Below are positions 17,599 through 25,552 of a stretch of 64,000 bases of DNA, in pieces. Origin of the DNA: an uncultured Lachnospiraceae bacterium (lineage in GTDB: Bacteria; Bacillota; Clostridia; Lachnospirales; Lachnospiraceae); NCBI GenBank assembly GCA_949949005.1, contig CATLHM010000004.1, forward strand, positions 1 to 64,000, given 5' to 3'. The notes below the pieces were generated by a model that was not told the origin of the DNA, ran no database searches, and saw nothing but the letters and a program-made list of their open reading frames with translations. How positions within the stretch are numbered: the stretch's first letter is position 1; each line of letters starts with the position of its first letter. The position numbers and the translations under genes were made by a program.

Positions 17599-17785
17599 GG
17601 CTTTGCTCCTTTTGTTATCAATATTTAACCGATTTAAATCTTACATTGATAAGTGCAAAGCCTGAGGACGATAAGCCTGTCATTGAAGGCGGTTCCTCCA
17701 TGCATGTGTCCTCAAACTCTGCATGGAGCCGTTGCAGTCATTAAGCGCATTTCTTTTTCCTTTCGAAAATTCATGTATAATGGTT

Positions 17786-18328
17786 TTAGAGCAGATCAGA
17801 GATCCTGAGAGTCAGGTCAGCATAGATGCAGACAGGAATCTCATCCTCAAAACTATATTGCGCTGATTTCTGATCGTGTTCAAAATCAAAGACGTTTACG
17901 GTGCGGGTCCGCGGATTTATAATCCAGTATTCCCGGACGCCTGCCGAACGGTATTTGAAGAGTTTTATGCCGTAGTCCATGGGTTCCGTGCTCGGCGAAA
18001 CGATCTCGATGATCCAGTCCGGGGCCCCGTTGCACCCTCTGTCATCCAGCTTATGCTTGTCGCAGATTACGGAAATGTCCGGTTCCACATAATTCCGGTC
18101 ATCCTTATTCAGGAAGACGGCAAAAGGAGCGGGGTACAGTTCACAGCCACCATGCTTCGCATCAATATAGTTTGTAATTGTCTGTGAAAGACGGCTGATC
18201 AGCTTTTGATGGATTCGGTTTGGCGGAGCCATGTCATAGATATGGCCGTCAATCAGCTCCGCCCTCTGACCATCCGGAAGGGCGTATATATCGTCGATCG
18301 TGTAAGTTTTTTCCTGGTGTAATGCCAT
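17786..18328 (-). CDS. Uma2-family (DUF820) restriction-endonuclease-fold protein
   Basis: A 180-aa protein with the Uma2 landmarks YTIDDIYALPDGQRAELIDG, the PD-(D/E)xK core VEPDISVIC...PDWIIEIVSPST and YWIINPRTRTV. The nuclease fold is established for the family; the biological role is unknown. The start is ATG 18328, since GAAAGGAG sits 5 nt upstream; the longer frame from 18346 has no site. It is monocistronic with no mobile genes beside it. Confidence 0.85.
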   Translation of the reverse strand: MALHQEKTYTIDDIYALPDGQRAELIDGHIYDMAPPNRIHQKLISRLSQTITNYIDAKHGGCELYPAPFAVFLNKDDRNYVEPDISVICDKHKLDDRGCNGAPDWIIEIVSPSTEPMDYGIKLFKYRSAGVREYWIINPRTRTVNVFDFEHDQKSAQYSFEDEIPVCIYADLTLRISDLL

Positions 18329-18500
18329 GGAAACTCCTTTCTGCACCGTAGGTGAAAGATATTCTTATTTTTCAGATGGAGAAAAGTACCTGCTTTAAAA
18401 AGATTTAGCAAATAGTGTATGGCATAGATGCGATGACTTTGCGATTGCCCTAATCAGGGTACTGGTGTGGCGGGTTTTCAATGTATATGCAAAGGGCATA

Positions 18501-18509
18501 TGGTATAAT
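18501..18509 (+). promoter_or_regulatory. Extended -10 promoter for the small membrane peptide
   Basis: TGGTATAAT is a perfect extended -10 element about 48 nt upstream of the peptide start. No good -35 is seen, which extended -10 promoters tolerate. Confidence 0.6.
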
Positions 18510-18556
18510 TTGTACGTTGTCATACCCAATCCGGCAACGGAAAGGGGGTGGACATA

Positions 18557-18652
18557 TTGGAGATACTGACTTCTTTTTTGGTCGCTGTTACGGCTGGTGT
18601 AGCTTGCCACTACATCATCAAGTGGTTAGACAGCGGTAATAATGACAACTAG
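18557..18652 (+). CDS. 31-aa hydrophobic peptide, type I toxin-like
   Basis: From TTG: a short polar start, one membrane-spanning helix (LTSFLVAVTAGVACHYIIKW) and a polar tail DSGNNDN. GGAAAGGGGG lies about 9 nt upstream; an in-frame GTG at 18548 overlaps that site. An extended -10 promoter and a strong terminator hug it on both sides, giving a transcript of under 200 nt. This layout is typical of type I toxin or small holin-like genes in Firmicutes. No antisense RNA could be proven. Confidence 0.6.
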   Translation: MEILTSFLVAVTAGVACHYIIKWLDSGNNDN

Positions 18653-18661
18653 CCCAAAAAG

Positions 18662-18691
18662 AAAACCCTCGGAATGCCGTCCGGGGGTTTT
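18662..18691 (+). terminator. Terminator of the small-peptide gene
   Basis: AAAACCCTCGGA / TCCGGGGGTTTT, 12 bp with one G-T wobble, about 10 nt after the stop. It has A-run and T-run flanks, so it can also end an antisense transcript. Confidence 0.85.
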
Positions 18692-18806
18692 CGCTTGTGA
18701 ACACATGGTTCTACTGACTTCTTATTGCCTACTGGCATTATAGCATATGCAGATAGGTTATGCAATATTCCCCGGAAGACTTTATACAATTAAGCAGTTT
18801 ATTCAA

Positions 18807-18837
18807 ATCCTCCCGCTTCGCGGGCCCCTCCTTACCA
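18807..18837. repeat. REP-like element 1, partial copy
   Basis: ATCCTCCCGCTTCGCGGG followed by CCCCTCCTTACCA. It has the same core as the copies at 18847-18888 and 24852-24893, with C/G substitutions that preserve the inner hairpin (CCCGCTTCGCGGG). Confidence 0.75.
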
Positions 18838-18846
18838 GGGGTGAAG

Positions 18847-18888
18847 TGATAAGGAATCCTCCCACTTGCGTGGGTCCCTCCTTACCAC
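18847..18888. repeat. REP-like element 1, full copy beside tRNA-Val
   Basis: A 42-43 bp palindromic unit: outer arms GTGATAAGG / CCTTACCAC and inner hairpin CCCACTTGCGTGGG. It ends 7 bp from the 3' end of the tRNA-Val gene on the minus strand. The copy at 24852-24893 has the same plan in reverse orientation. Confidence 0.8.
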
Positions 18889-18894
18889 AAAAAA

Positions 18895-18968
18895 TGGAAG
18901 CAATGGGGCTCGAACCCATGACCTCTCGCGTGTGAGGCGAACGCTCATCCCGGCTGAGCTATGCTTCC
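18895..18968 (-). tRNA. tRNA-Val(CAC)
   Basis: A minus-strand cloverleaf: acceptor GGAAGCA/TGCTTCC (7 bp perfect), D arm GCTC...GAGC, anticodon stem TTCGC/GCGAG with loop CTCACAC (anticodon CAC, Val codon GUG), T arm ATGGG-TTCGAGC-CCCAT, discriminator A. CCA is not encoded. Confidence 0.92.
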
Positions 18969-19029
18969 ATGTCTCTTATTATAGCAGGTTAGCGCGGGAA
19001 TGCAAGGAAAAAATTATCCAGGGCAAAAT

Positions 19030-19082
19030 TTGTCTGGATAATTTTGTCTGGACAATATTTGTCTGGACAATAGTTGTCCTAG
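19030..19082. repeat. Four tandem TTGTC(TG)GACAA-type palindromes upstream of the thiT promoter
   Basis: TTGTCTGGATAA at 19030, TTGTCTGGACAA at 19044 and 19059, and a decayed TTGTCCTAG at 19074 are spaced 14-15 bp apart and end just before the -35 box. TTGTC and GACAA are inverted copies, so each unit is a small palindrome. Confidence 0.75.
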
Positions 19083-19084
19083 TC

Positions 19085-19113
19085 TTGACAAATATCCCCA
19101 AAAGGTATATTTT
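19085..19113 (+). promoter_or_regulatory. Promoter of the TPP riboswitch/thiT transcript
   Basis: A perfect TTGACA (19085-19090), 17 nt, then TATTTT (19108-19113). The riboswitch aptamer starts about 40 nt downstream. Confidence 0.75.
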
Positions 19114-19149
19114 AAGTACTACAACAAAATACAAACACATAAATATCGC

Positions 19150-19240
19150 TAGGGGAGCATAAGCTGAGAGTGCCAAGGGGCCAAGGGCCCGGCTGACCCT
19201 CATTACCTGAACCGGATAATACCGGCGTAGGGAAGCTGAT
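19150..19240 (+). promoter_or_regulatory. TPP (THI-box) riboswitch
   Basis: It contains AGGGGAGC, the conserved GCTGAGA, GACCC, ACCTGAACCGGATAATACC and GGCGTAGGGA in canonical order, so the aptamer is complete. It precedes a ThiT gene and would repress it when thiamine pyrophosphate is abundant. Confidence 0.97.
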
Positions 19241-19245
19241 TTTTA

Positions 19246-19330
19246 TAAGTGCAGGATAGATAAGAGCAGCCTGCATTTATAATAATTGCTACAAAGGCAG
19301 TTTGTACAAAGAGTACAGGCCTTTGTTATG
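19246..19330 (+). terminator. Riboswitch expression platform hairpins
   Basis: Two hairpins follow the aptamer: ATAAGTGCAGG/CCTGCATTTAT, and ACAAAGGC...GTAC/GTAC...GCCTTTGT (about 19292-19327). The second ends shortly before the ribosome site (ACAAGGAGG) and is the likely conditional terminator, though its U run is short. Confidence 0.55.
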
Positions 19331-19365
19331 TCTTCCTCCTGTGATTAGAACAAGGAGGTTTTTTT

Positions 19366-20040
19366 ATGTCTGTTTTTGCAAGAGAAATCATTGATGAAGA
19401 ATGGGGAAATTATTTTGAACTGACCGGGGCCGGATACGGCGTACTGGTGGCGGTCATGGTGGCTGTTTTGCTGATCGGCTGCATGGTCAGTGGCGGGGAC
19501 GGGAAAAGGAAAATCAGTACCAGGGCGTTGGTGTTTTCGGCTATGGCTATGGCGCTTGCCATGGTGACCAGCATGGTCAAGCTGATTGATATGCCTATGG
19601 GGGGCTCTGTAACCCTGTGCAGTATGTTTTTTATCTGCCTGATCGGTTATATCTACGGCCTGCGCACGGGACTGATGGCGGCAATCGCCTACGGCTTTCT
19701 GCAGTTGGTGGTGGATCCCTATATCATCAGCATTCCCCAAATGTTTACCGATTACATTTTTGGTTTTGGGGCCCTGGGACTTTCCGGAATTTTTTCCGGC
19801 AAAAAGAACGGAATGCTGATCGGCTATCTGGAAGGTGCGCTGGGCAGATATTTCTTTACTTTTTTGTCGGGAATGATTTTCTTTGGGAGTAACGGCGCAG
19901 CCTATCACATGTCGGCCCCCGTTTACTCTCTGGTCTATAATGGGGCGTACTTAGTGCCGGAGGCTGTGATTACGGTGATCATCATATTGATGCCGCCTGT
20001 AAACAAAGCGCTTCTTAGGGTAAAAGCCATGGCAAACTGA
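19366..20040 (+). CDS. thiT: Thiamine ECF transporter S component ThiT
   Basis: A 224-aa integral membrane protein, the substrate-binding subunit of a group II ECF transporter that shares the EcfAA'T module encoded elsewhere. Hydrophobic helices include YGLRTGLMAAIAYGFLQLVV with the ThiT-typical VDPYI, and GALGRYFFTFLSGMIFFG. It is longer than usual ThiT (about 190 aa) by an N-terminal extension with an extra hydrophobic segment. ACAAGGAGG precedes the ATG. The upstream TPP riboswitch fixes the substrate call. Confidence 0.93.
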   Translation: MSVFAREIIDEEWGNYFELTGAGYGVLVAVMVAVLLIGCMVSGGDGKRKISTRALVFSAMAMALAMVTSMVKLIDMPMGGSVTLCSMFFICLIGYIYGLRTGLMAAIAYGFLQLVVDPYIISIPQMFTDYIFGFGALGLSGIFSGKKNGMLIGYLEGALGRYFFTFLSGMIFFGSNGAAYHMSAPVYSLVYNGAYLVPEAVITVIIILMPPVNKALLRVKAMAN

Positions 20041-20044
20041 GCAA

Positions 20045-20081
20045 AACCGCAGGCAGAGAAAAGAACTCTGCCCGCGGCTGC
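20045..20081 (+). terminator. Terminator after thiT
   Basis: CCGC-a-GGCAGAG / CTCTGCC-CGCGG stem with loop aaaagaa, followed by CTGCTTTTGC. It lies between convergent thiT and bile salt hydrolase genes. Confidence 0.75.
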
Positions 20082-20108
20082 TTTTGCTGTGCCCGGTGGG
20101 CACATGTT

Positions 20109-21086
20109 CTAATTCTGCCAGGCCACCTGCTGGCACCGGATTACAGGATAGATTTTTAAATTGCAGGAGTTTAGATTTTCCCGGTTCATATTGATTGCCG
20201 AGAGCTGGTTGTTTGCGTAGGACTTGTAGTAATAAATCCCCTTGGAGGCGTTGATACAGCAGGAATATAAAGTGATGTCGTATAAGCTGTCTTCTGTAAT
20301 CACGCTTCCCCGGGGCATAGCCACGCTGTCCAGAAGGTGGAAAAACTGAGAAACGCTTCCCTGCTCGTCAGAGGTGCAGACGGAGTTCAGGGTTAGGAAC
20401 CCCGCTTTCACGAAACGGGAGGCAGGCGAAAAATCGCCGGGCATGCCGACGCAGCCAAGGCCCCTGCCGAAGGGCTTTACGTGGGCTTTTTCACTGAAGC
20501 AGTTCTGGGGGCAGCGGGCGTCCAGATTCAGATATTGGCAGAGATTTGTGGTCTGGAAGGGAAAGCCGGGGTTATTGGTGAGGACGCCTACATAATCGTC
20601 ATACAGAAAAAGTCCTTCCCTGGTATTTTCCAGAACCACGGAAAAGTCCCGGTCGGCGATATGCCAGTGAAGAGGGGAGAGGGGGAGACGATCGCTGAAG
20701 GGAATGGCAATCAGATGGGTATTTTTTATAAGCTCTCTGACTTCCTTGATGCAGGAGCACTTCCCCAGGATCCAGTGAACAAGCTCAAAGGGGGAAACAT
20801 TCATCTTATCCGGGTCTTCCTTTGGGGAATAGTAGGCATTGTCCGGAAAATTCAGGCCTGCAATACAAAGCCCTTTTTCGTTTACAGCCTCTGCGTAGAG
20901 GGGGAAACCTTCCGAGAGGACGGCCATTCCCATCATGGCATAATGATGCTTTAAGGGGGCTGTTTTGCGAAAGAAAAGAGGAAAATTCCGCGGGGTTACA
21001 ACAATACTTCCGTTTAGCTCATATTCCAAATCCATATTGCGGCCAAAGTAAAAATCATTTGTCTTCATTGCGATACTGGTACACAT
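20109..21086 (-). CDS. Choloylglycine hydrolase (bile salt hydrolase type)
   Basis: A 325-aa Ntn-hydrolase. Met is followed by the nucleophile Cys2. Arg16 and Asp19 come in FGRNMD, and Asn residues in AGLNFPDNAYY and GVLTNNPGFPFQ match bile-salt-binding and catalytic positions. GLGCVGMPGDFSPASRF carries the conserved Arg. This set fits the bile salt hydrolase/penicillin V acylase family; AGLNFP and NNPGFPFQ favour bile salts. It would release taurine or glycine from conjugated bile acids in the cytoplasm. AAAGGAG precedes the ATG. No bile acid transporter is adjacent. Confidence 0.9.
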   Translation of the reverse strand: MCTSIAMKTNDFYFGRNMDLEYELNGSIVVTPRNFPLFFRKTAPLKHHYAMMGMAVLSEGFPLYAEAVNEKGLCIAGLNFPDNAYYSPKEDPDKMNVSPFELVHWILGKCSCIKEVRELIKNTHLIAIPFSDRLPLSPLHWHIADRDFSVVLENTREGLFLYDDYVGVLTNNPGFPFQTTNLCQYLNLDARCPQNCFSEKAHVKPFGRGLGCVGMPGDFSPASRFVKAGFLTLNSVCTSDEQGSVSQFFHLLDSVAMPRGSVITEDSLYDITLYSCCINASKGIYYYKSYANNQLSAINMNRENLNSCNLKIYPVIRCQQVAWQN

Positions 21087-21238
21087 AGGTAGCTCCTTTC
21101 GGTTGCTTTTTAAAACAAGTCAGGTTTTTTCCGGATTATTATGCCCGGAATCATCAAAAACCTTCCGAATTTTGTGTGATACCAGTATTATATGTTTTTG
21201 CAGCGATTTCTCTCCTGCCAGGACGGATGCCGGACATA

Positions 21239-21313
21239 TTTCGTAAAAAGATACATATTTCGCAAAAGTTACAGATTCCGTAAAAAGCTAGAGATTCCGT
21301 AAAAGGCTACACA
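21239..21313. repeat. Four 18-19 bp tandem repeats at the end of the HD gene
   Basis: Units begin TTTCGTAAAAAG, TTTCGCAAAAG, TTCCGTAAAAAG and TTCCGTAAAAGG at 21239, 21258, 21276 and 21295. The last unit overlaps the stop codon of the minus-strand HD-GYP-like gene, so the array probably grew by duplication of that gene's 3' end. Confidence 0.75.
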
Positions 21314-23154
21314 TTCCGGGATTCCTCCTGATAAATTTCGTAGTAAGCTTCCTTTCGCGCTTCCAAAAAGACACAGGAGAGCAGCTCTGTAATTTTTTTG
21401 TCCAACAGCCTTAAGGTCAAAAGGGGTGAGAAACGTCGGCCCTCCAAAGAAATGGCAGTATCCACCGCTTCCTCAAAGGTCATTTCCACACCGGTGAAAA
21501 GACGGTTGGTATACATTACGTTGTCAAACCAGTCCATCAGCCCGATCACGTCAACCATCTGCCTTGTGGAGCATTCCAGGCGATGGTAGGAGCCGGGATA
21601 CCCCCGGGAGCCATCATACCAGGAATGGTGTCCGTGGGCAATCGGTGCAAAACGGCAGGTGGAAGGGTGTTTGGCAAGGTGATTTTCGCCCACAATGGTA
21701 TGGAGATGGGCGATCTCGTATTCGTACTCGAACCATTGCCGTCCGGACTGGGAATACAGGCTGATAAAATTAAGTTTTCCCATATCGTGGTAGATACCGG
21801 ATTCCATGGCATAGTCCAGGATTGCCTGCCGTTTTTGGTCCGGATCACTGATCTGGCGGATGAAATCAATGTCTTCAAAGAAGTCGGGCTCCTCCTCGTA
21901 GAGGATCCGGCACAGGGCGGTGGCCGCCTTTCCAACTACATAGGAATGGATGTAGGTATCGGGGGCAAAACGGATCAGAAGCTTTAACATAAAATCCTTA
22001 TAGGAAACGCTTCCTTTGGTCTCCATAAAGGTGGTGGATAGCTGCCGCAGATAAAAAAACAGGGTTTCATTTCCCGAAGCCTGGGGAAAAACCTCCACAT
22101 AATCCAGAATCCTCTGGTAAAGATTTTCAATATAGGCCTTCCTCTCCGGAATTTTTTCGGGATACTCTGTCAGATACTGGCAGTAAAAGGCGGGAAGGGA
22201 AATAAGGCCATACATACTGTCCGCGGAAAAGTCCTGGGGATCCACGGCGTTCATCAAAGCCTCCATCTGGGTGAGAAGCTCATCCAGGCTATAAAGGCCG
22301 CAATAATAATGGATGGCGTGATAGGAAAAGGCAAAACGGATAGGAGGCCTTTCATTTTGGATTTCCGCCTCCTGGAGCCGCTGCTGGTAAACGATATAGG
22401 CCGACTCCATCACATCGGCAATATCCTGGGCAGTCATGGGATTGCCTTTGCTGTGGGAAATGTTGGCCGTCATTTGCTGGTGGGTCATATAGATAAAACG
22501 CTCCCAGGGAAGGTCAGGCTCTTTTTCCTGGTAATGGCGCTCCTGAAGGATCTGCAGCGTCTGTTTGGTCAGCCGGATTTTTTCAGTGGGGTGTTTGAAC
22601 TGCCCCAGAGAACGGTTGGCGAGAGAACGGAGAATATATCCCCGGGTCTGGGTATCCTCAATCTCGTCATAGTATTTCAGGTAGGCGGCTGCCTCGATAA
22701 AGCAAAGCCGCATCTGGGAGGTATATTTTTCTATATCCGCCAGCTCCAACCCCACCAGCGTGGCGCACAGATTGTTGCGTCCGATACCAAGCCAGTAAAG
22801 CTCTTCGATGATATGCCCCCGATCCCGTTTCATCCGGGCGTGGCTGAGCAGAGCCTGATGGATCTGGCAAAACAGCCCCACATCCAGCTCGTTGCGTCCG
22901 CTCAGCAGTCTGCCTGCAAAGTCCTGAAGTTCAGTCAGAACTTTATCTCCCGCTGCGAAAAGGTGATCCAGCAGGGGAAAAAGGTTGCTTCTAAGCAGCT
23001 CCATGTTGCGTCTGGAAAGCTGCTGTGCCCGCTCCCTGCTTTTTAGCAGCACGTTCAGATATTCTTCAAAGGAAAGACCCTGAGGCTTTTGCCTTGCGGT
23101 AAGCGTCGAAATTTCTTTTAAGTTGGCAATATATTCATCCTGATAAGGCTGCAT
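21307..23154 (-). CDS. HD-GYP-like domain protein
   Basis: A 615-aa cytoplasmic protein. A long helical N-terminal part of unknown type (about 1-400) precedes a C-terminal HD phosphohydrolase domain. The domain shows the metal-binding HD in YHDMGKLN, a following His-rich stretch, and HGHHSWYDGSRGYPG, which parallels the HHExxDGxGYP hallmark of HD-GYP cyclic-di-GMP phosphodiesterases. The usual Glu after HH is replaced (HHSWYDG), so activity is uncertain. Its start overlaps the end of the upstream hybrid kinase by 20 bp, making it the likely output of that kinase. Confidence 0.75.
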   Translation of the reverse strand: MQPYQDEYIANLKEISTLTARQKPQGLSFEEYLNVLLKSRERAQQLSRRNMELLRSNLFPLLDHLFAAGDKVLTELQDFAGRLLSGRNELDVGLFCQIHQALLSHARMKRDRGHIIEELYWLGIGRNNLCATLVGLELADIEKYTSQMRLCFIEAAAYLKYYDEIEDTQTRGYILRSLANRSLGQFKHPTEKIRLTKQTLQILQERHYQEKEPDLPWERFIYMTHQQMTANISHSKGNPMTAQDIADVMESAYIVYQQRLQEAEIQNERPPIRFAFSYHAIHYYCGLYSLDELLTQMEALMNAVDPQDFSADSMYGLISLPAFYCQYLTEYPEKIPERKAYIENLYQRILDYVEVFPQASGNETLFFYLRQLSTTFMETKGSVSYKDFMLKLLIRFAPDTYIHSYVVGKAATALCRILYEEEPDFFEDIDFIRQISDPDQKRQAILDYAMESGIYHDMGKLNFISLYSQSGRQWFEYEYEIAHLHTIVGENHLAKHPSTCRFAPIAHGHHSWYDGSRGYPGSYHRLECSTRQMVDVIGLMDWFDNVMYTNRLFTGVEMTFEEAVDTAISLEGRRFSPLLTLRLLDKKITELLSCVFLEARKEAYYEIYQEESRNV

Positions 23155-24856
23155 CCCTGCTCCTGTCCGTACTGCTGAAATATTTTTTCATGATTTCCTG
23201 AAGGTGTTCAAAATCTACGGGCTTTGATACATGCTCATTCATTCCGGCCTCCCGTGAACGACGTATATCCTCCACAAAGGCATTGGCAGTCATGGCTATG
23301 ATGGCGATGTCCCGGGCGTCCTTGCGATGGAGCTGGCGGATGCGCCTGGTGGCCTCGTAACCGTTCATGACCGGCATCTGCACATCCATGAAGATCAGGT
23401 CGAAATAGTCCTCCGGCGAGGCGGAAAATTTTTCCACGGCCTGGGCGCCGTTGCCTGCCACTTCCACCGAAACGCCTGTGAGGGACAAAAGCTCCATGGC
23501 AATTTCCTGATTTAATTCGTTATCTTCCACCAAAAGAACGCGGTACTGGCTGTAATCCGCATTCATCAGGCCGTCGTCCCTGTCCGTCTGGTTTTTGTCC
23601 AAAAGGCCTGCCAGGGTGTCCATAAGCCTGCTTTTGAACAGTGGACAGGGCACAAAGGCGTCTACCCCGGCCCTCTTGGCACGGAATTCTATCTGGGCCC
23701 AATCCTCCTCCGATACCAGCAGAATAGGAATGTCCTCTCCGGCAAGCTGACGGATATGGGAGGCCAGCTCCAGCACAGGCATATCGTTCAGCTCCTGCCC
23801 GATAAAGACGGCACAGGGCATATGATCCTCGTACTCCGCTTCTGTCAGCCATGTGACCGTCTCCATTCCGCTTTTCATCCGGAAGGGACGCAGATGGGAG
23901 GATTCCAGGCACTGTGTGATGGCAGCCGCCCGCTCGTCATGGCACTCCGCTACCAAAACCGCCTGGCCCTGGACAATGGCAGGAGCCTTTCTGGCGTTTT
24001 GGTTGACGGCTACAGGAAGCTCCACTTTGAAACAGCTTCCCTCACCCTGGACGCTGGTGACAGATATTTGTCCCTCCATGCGGTCTATGAGCTTTTTTAC
24101 GATAGCCATGCCAAGTCCTGTGCCCTCAATCTGGCTGGTGGATTCGTTGCGGACCCGCTCGAAGGGAAGGAATATCCGTTCCAGAAATTCCGGGCTCATA
24201 CCCATCCCGTCGTCCTCACAGGAAAAATCCAGCCATATGGATTTTTGACCAGATTTTTCTTCCTGCAAAAGACGCTGGCGAAAACATACCTTTATATGTC
24301 CCTGGGCCGGGGTATATTTCACCGCGTTTCCAATAATGTTGACCAGAATCTGCCGCAGGTGGAGCGGATCCCCGATCAGATTTTCCTCATAAATCTGCCC
24401 GATTTCCAATTGAAGGGTCTGATTTTTCTGAACAGCCTGGGGCCGTATGATCACAAAAATGTCGTGAACCAGATCAGGCAGGGAAAAGGCTTCTTCGTTT
24501 AAAGTAAGGCGGCCGCTGTCGATGCGGGACATATCCAGCACATCATTTACCAGACTCATCAGATGCGAGGAGGCTGTCTGTATTTTGAGAAGACAGTCAT
24601 GCACCCGGGGCTTCTCGTCAATATGGGACAGGGCGATAGAAGTCATGCCCATAATCGCGTTCATAGGCGTGCGGATATCATGGGACATATTGGACAAAAA
24701 GGAGCTCTTGGCCTCATTAGTAGCCTCCGCATTCTGCAAGGCCTCTTTCAGGGCAATATTTTCCTCTTCCAGCTCTGCAATCCGCGCCGCGGCATCCATT
24801 GTTTTTGTATCGCAATAATTTCCCATGATATATATAAACCTTTCCGTATTTGTCAT
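23135..24856 (-). CDS. Soluble hybrid histidine kinase/response regulator
   Basis: A 573-aa phosphorelay protein without membrane segments. A short coiled coil (about 20-50) leads to HisKA (NMSHDIRTPMNAIMG), HATPase (NIIGNAVKYTPAQG, EDDGMGM, GTGLGMAI), a degenerate receiver (about 300-420, no clear phospho-Asp) and a canonical C-terminal receiver (VEDNELN, MDVQMPVMNGYEATRRIR, SKPVD). The kinase core resembles the truncated one at 301-2712. ATG 24856 lies at the edge of a REP-like palindrome and has no ribosome site; an internal Met at 24826, with GGAAAGG about 12 nt upstream, is an alternative start. Confidence 0.85.
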   Translation of the reverse strand: MTNTERFIYIMGNYCDTKTMDAAARIAELEEENIALKEALQNAEATNEAKSSFLSNMSHDIRTPMNAIMGMTSIALSHIDEKPRVHDCLLKIQTASSHLMSLVNDVLDMSRIDSGRLTLNEEAFSLPDLVHDIFVIIRPQAVQKNQTLQLEIGQIYEENLIGDPLHLRQILVNIIGNAVKYTPAQGHIKVCFRQRLLQEEKSGQKSIWLDFSCEDDGMGMSPEFLERIFLPFERVRNESTSQIEGTGLGMAIVKKLIDRMEGQISVTSVQGEGSCFKVELPVAVNQNARKAPAIVQGQAVLVAECHDERAAAITQCLESSHLRPFRMKSGMETVTWLTEAEYEDHMPCAVFIGQELNDMPVLELASHIRQLAGEDIPILLVSEEDWAQIEFRAKRAGVDAFVPCPLFKSRLMDTLAGLLDKNQTDRDDGLMNADYSQYRVLLVEDNELNQEIAMELLSLTGVSVEVAGNGAQAVEKFSASPEDYFDLIFMDVQMPVMNGYEATRRIRQLHRKDARDIAIIAMTANAFVEDIRRSREAGMNEHVSKPVDFEHLQEIMKKYFSSTDRSRDAALSG

Positions 24857-24893
24857 AAGGAGGGACCCACGAAGTGGGAGGATACCTTATGAC
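24852..24893. repeat. REP-like element 1, copy at a kinase start
   Basis: GTCATAAGG / CCTTATGAC outer arms and CCCACGAAGTGGG inner hairpin, the reverse orientation of 18847-18888. It overlaps the annotated start of the minus-strand hybrid kinase, so it would fold in that mRNA's leader. Confidence 0.8.
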
Positions 24894-25048
24894 CTGCGCA
24901 TGCATCAGCATGCTACCTTTCTGTATTTGTCGCAAGGATCCGTATGTTTCCTATTATATCATACTCTTTTTGGGAAATGCAATCTGGTAAGTAGGTGTTA
25001 CGTTTTCATTCCGGTAGAGGCGGCCTCCCTGCACCTTATAAAAAACAA

Positions 25049-25552
25049 CTACGCGAATTTCCGCAGAGACATATTGGAATTATGATACTCCCTATCATTG
25101 GTCACATCCCTGCCCAGCCATGCCGGAGGAATAAATGCCATTGCCATTTCCTCATCAGGAAATTCCACCTCTGCCAAAATCAGCGGCGCGAAGGGCGGGT
25201 CAAAGAGATCAAGCTCAATTTTTAAATCAAAAGAGACGTCTGATCTCGCAGAGGGTGTGTAGCCCTGGGAAAAAGCAGGCTTTAATATAGGAAGCAGATA
25301 CCTCTTTTTGGAGATAATATTGCCGTCTGCCTTGGCGCGCAGATGGAAATAGGCGTCTCTATTTAAAGGAAGGTTATATTCCTCCCGGGCTAACAGCCCT
25401 TTTCCCTTGTAGGTCAGATAGTAGTCCTCGTCCTGCCTGCGGATGCGCACCACGGGATCGGTACACAGGTAGGCCTGTTCAATGTGCAGGCACTGATAAG
25501 AAGAAAGATTTTCGGGCAGCCTCTCTACCAGAAATTTACGTTCGATTTCCAT
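25049..25552 (-). CDS. CYTH-domain protein (triphosphate tunnel metalloenzyme)
   Basis: A 167-aa protein starting MEIERKFLV, the ExExK signature of CYTH enzymes, followed by the tunnel-lining charged strands VRIRRQDEDYYLTYKGKG and ISKKRYLLP and the acidic LAEVEFPDEE. Family members hydrolyse tripolyphosphate or thiamine triphosphate, or act as class IV cyclases; short bacterial ones are usually triphosphatases. Monocistronic, with AAAGGAATACC upstream. Confidence 0.88.
   Translation of the reverse strand: MEIERKFLVERLPENLSSYQCLHIEQAYLCTDPVVRIRRQDEDYYLTYKGKGLLAREEYNLPLNRDAYFHLRAKADGNIISKKRYLLPILKPAFSQGYTPSARSDVSFDLKIELDLFDPPFAPLILAEVEFPDEEMAMAFIPPAWLGRDVTNDREYHNSNMSLRKFA

Noticed and set aside
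18895-18968. tRNA-Val as an integration site for a larger element
   Set aside because: No integrase and no repeat of the tRNA 3' end was found nearby; only REP-like units adjoin it.
22309-23046. 245-aa plus-strand ORF opposite the HD-GYP-like gene
   Set aside because: Antisense shadow with no domain features; the minus-strand gene is clearly coding.
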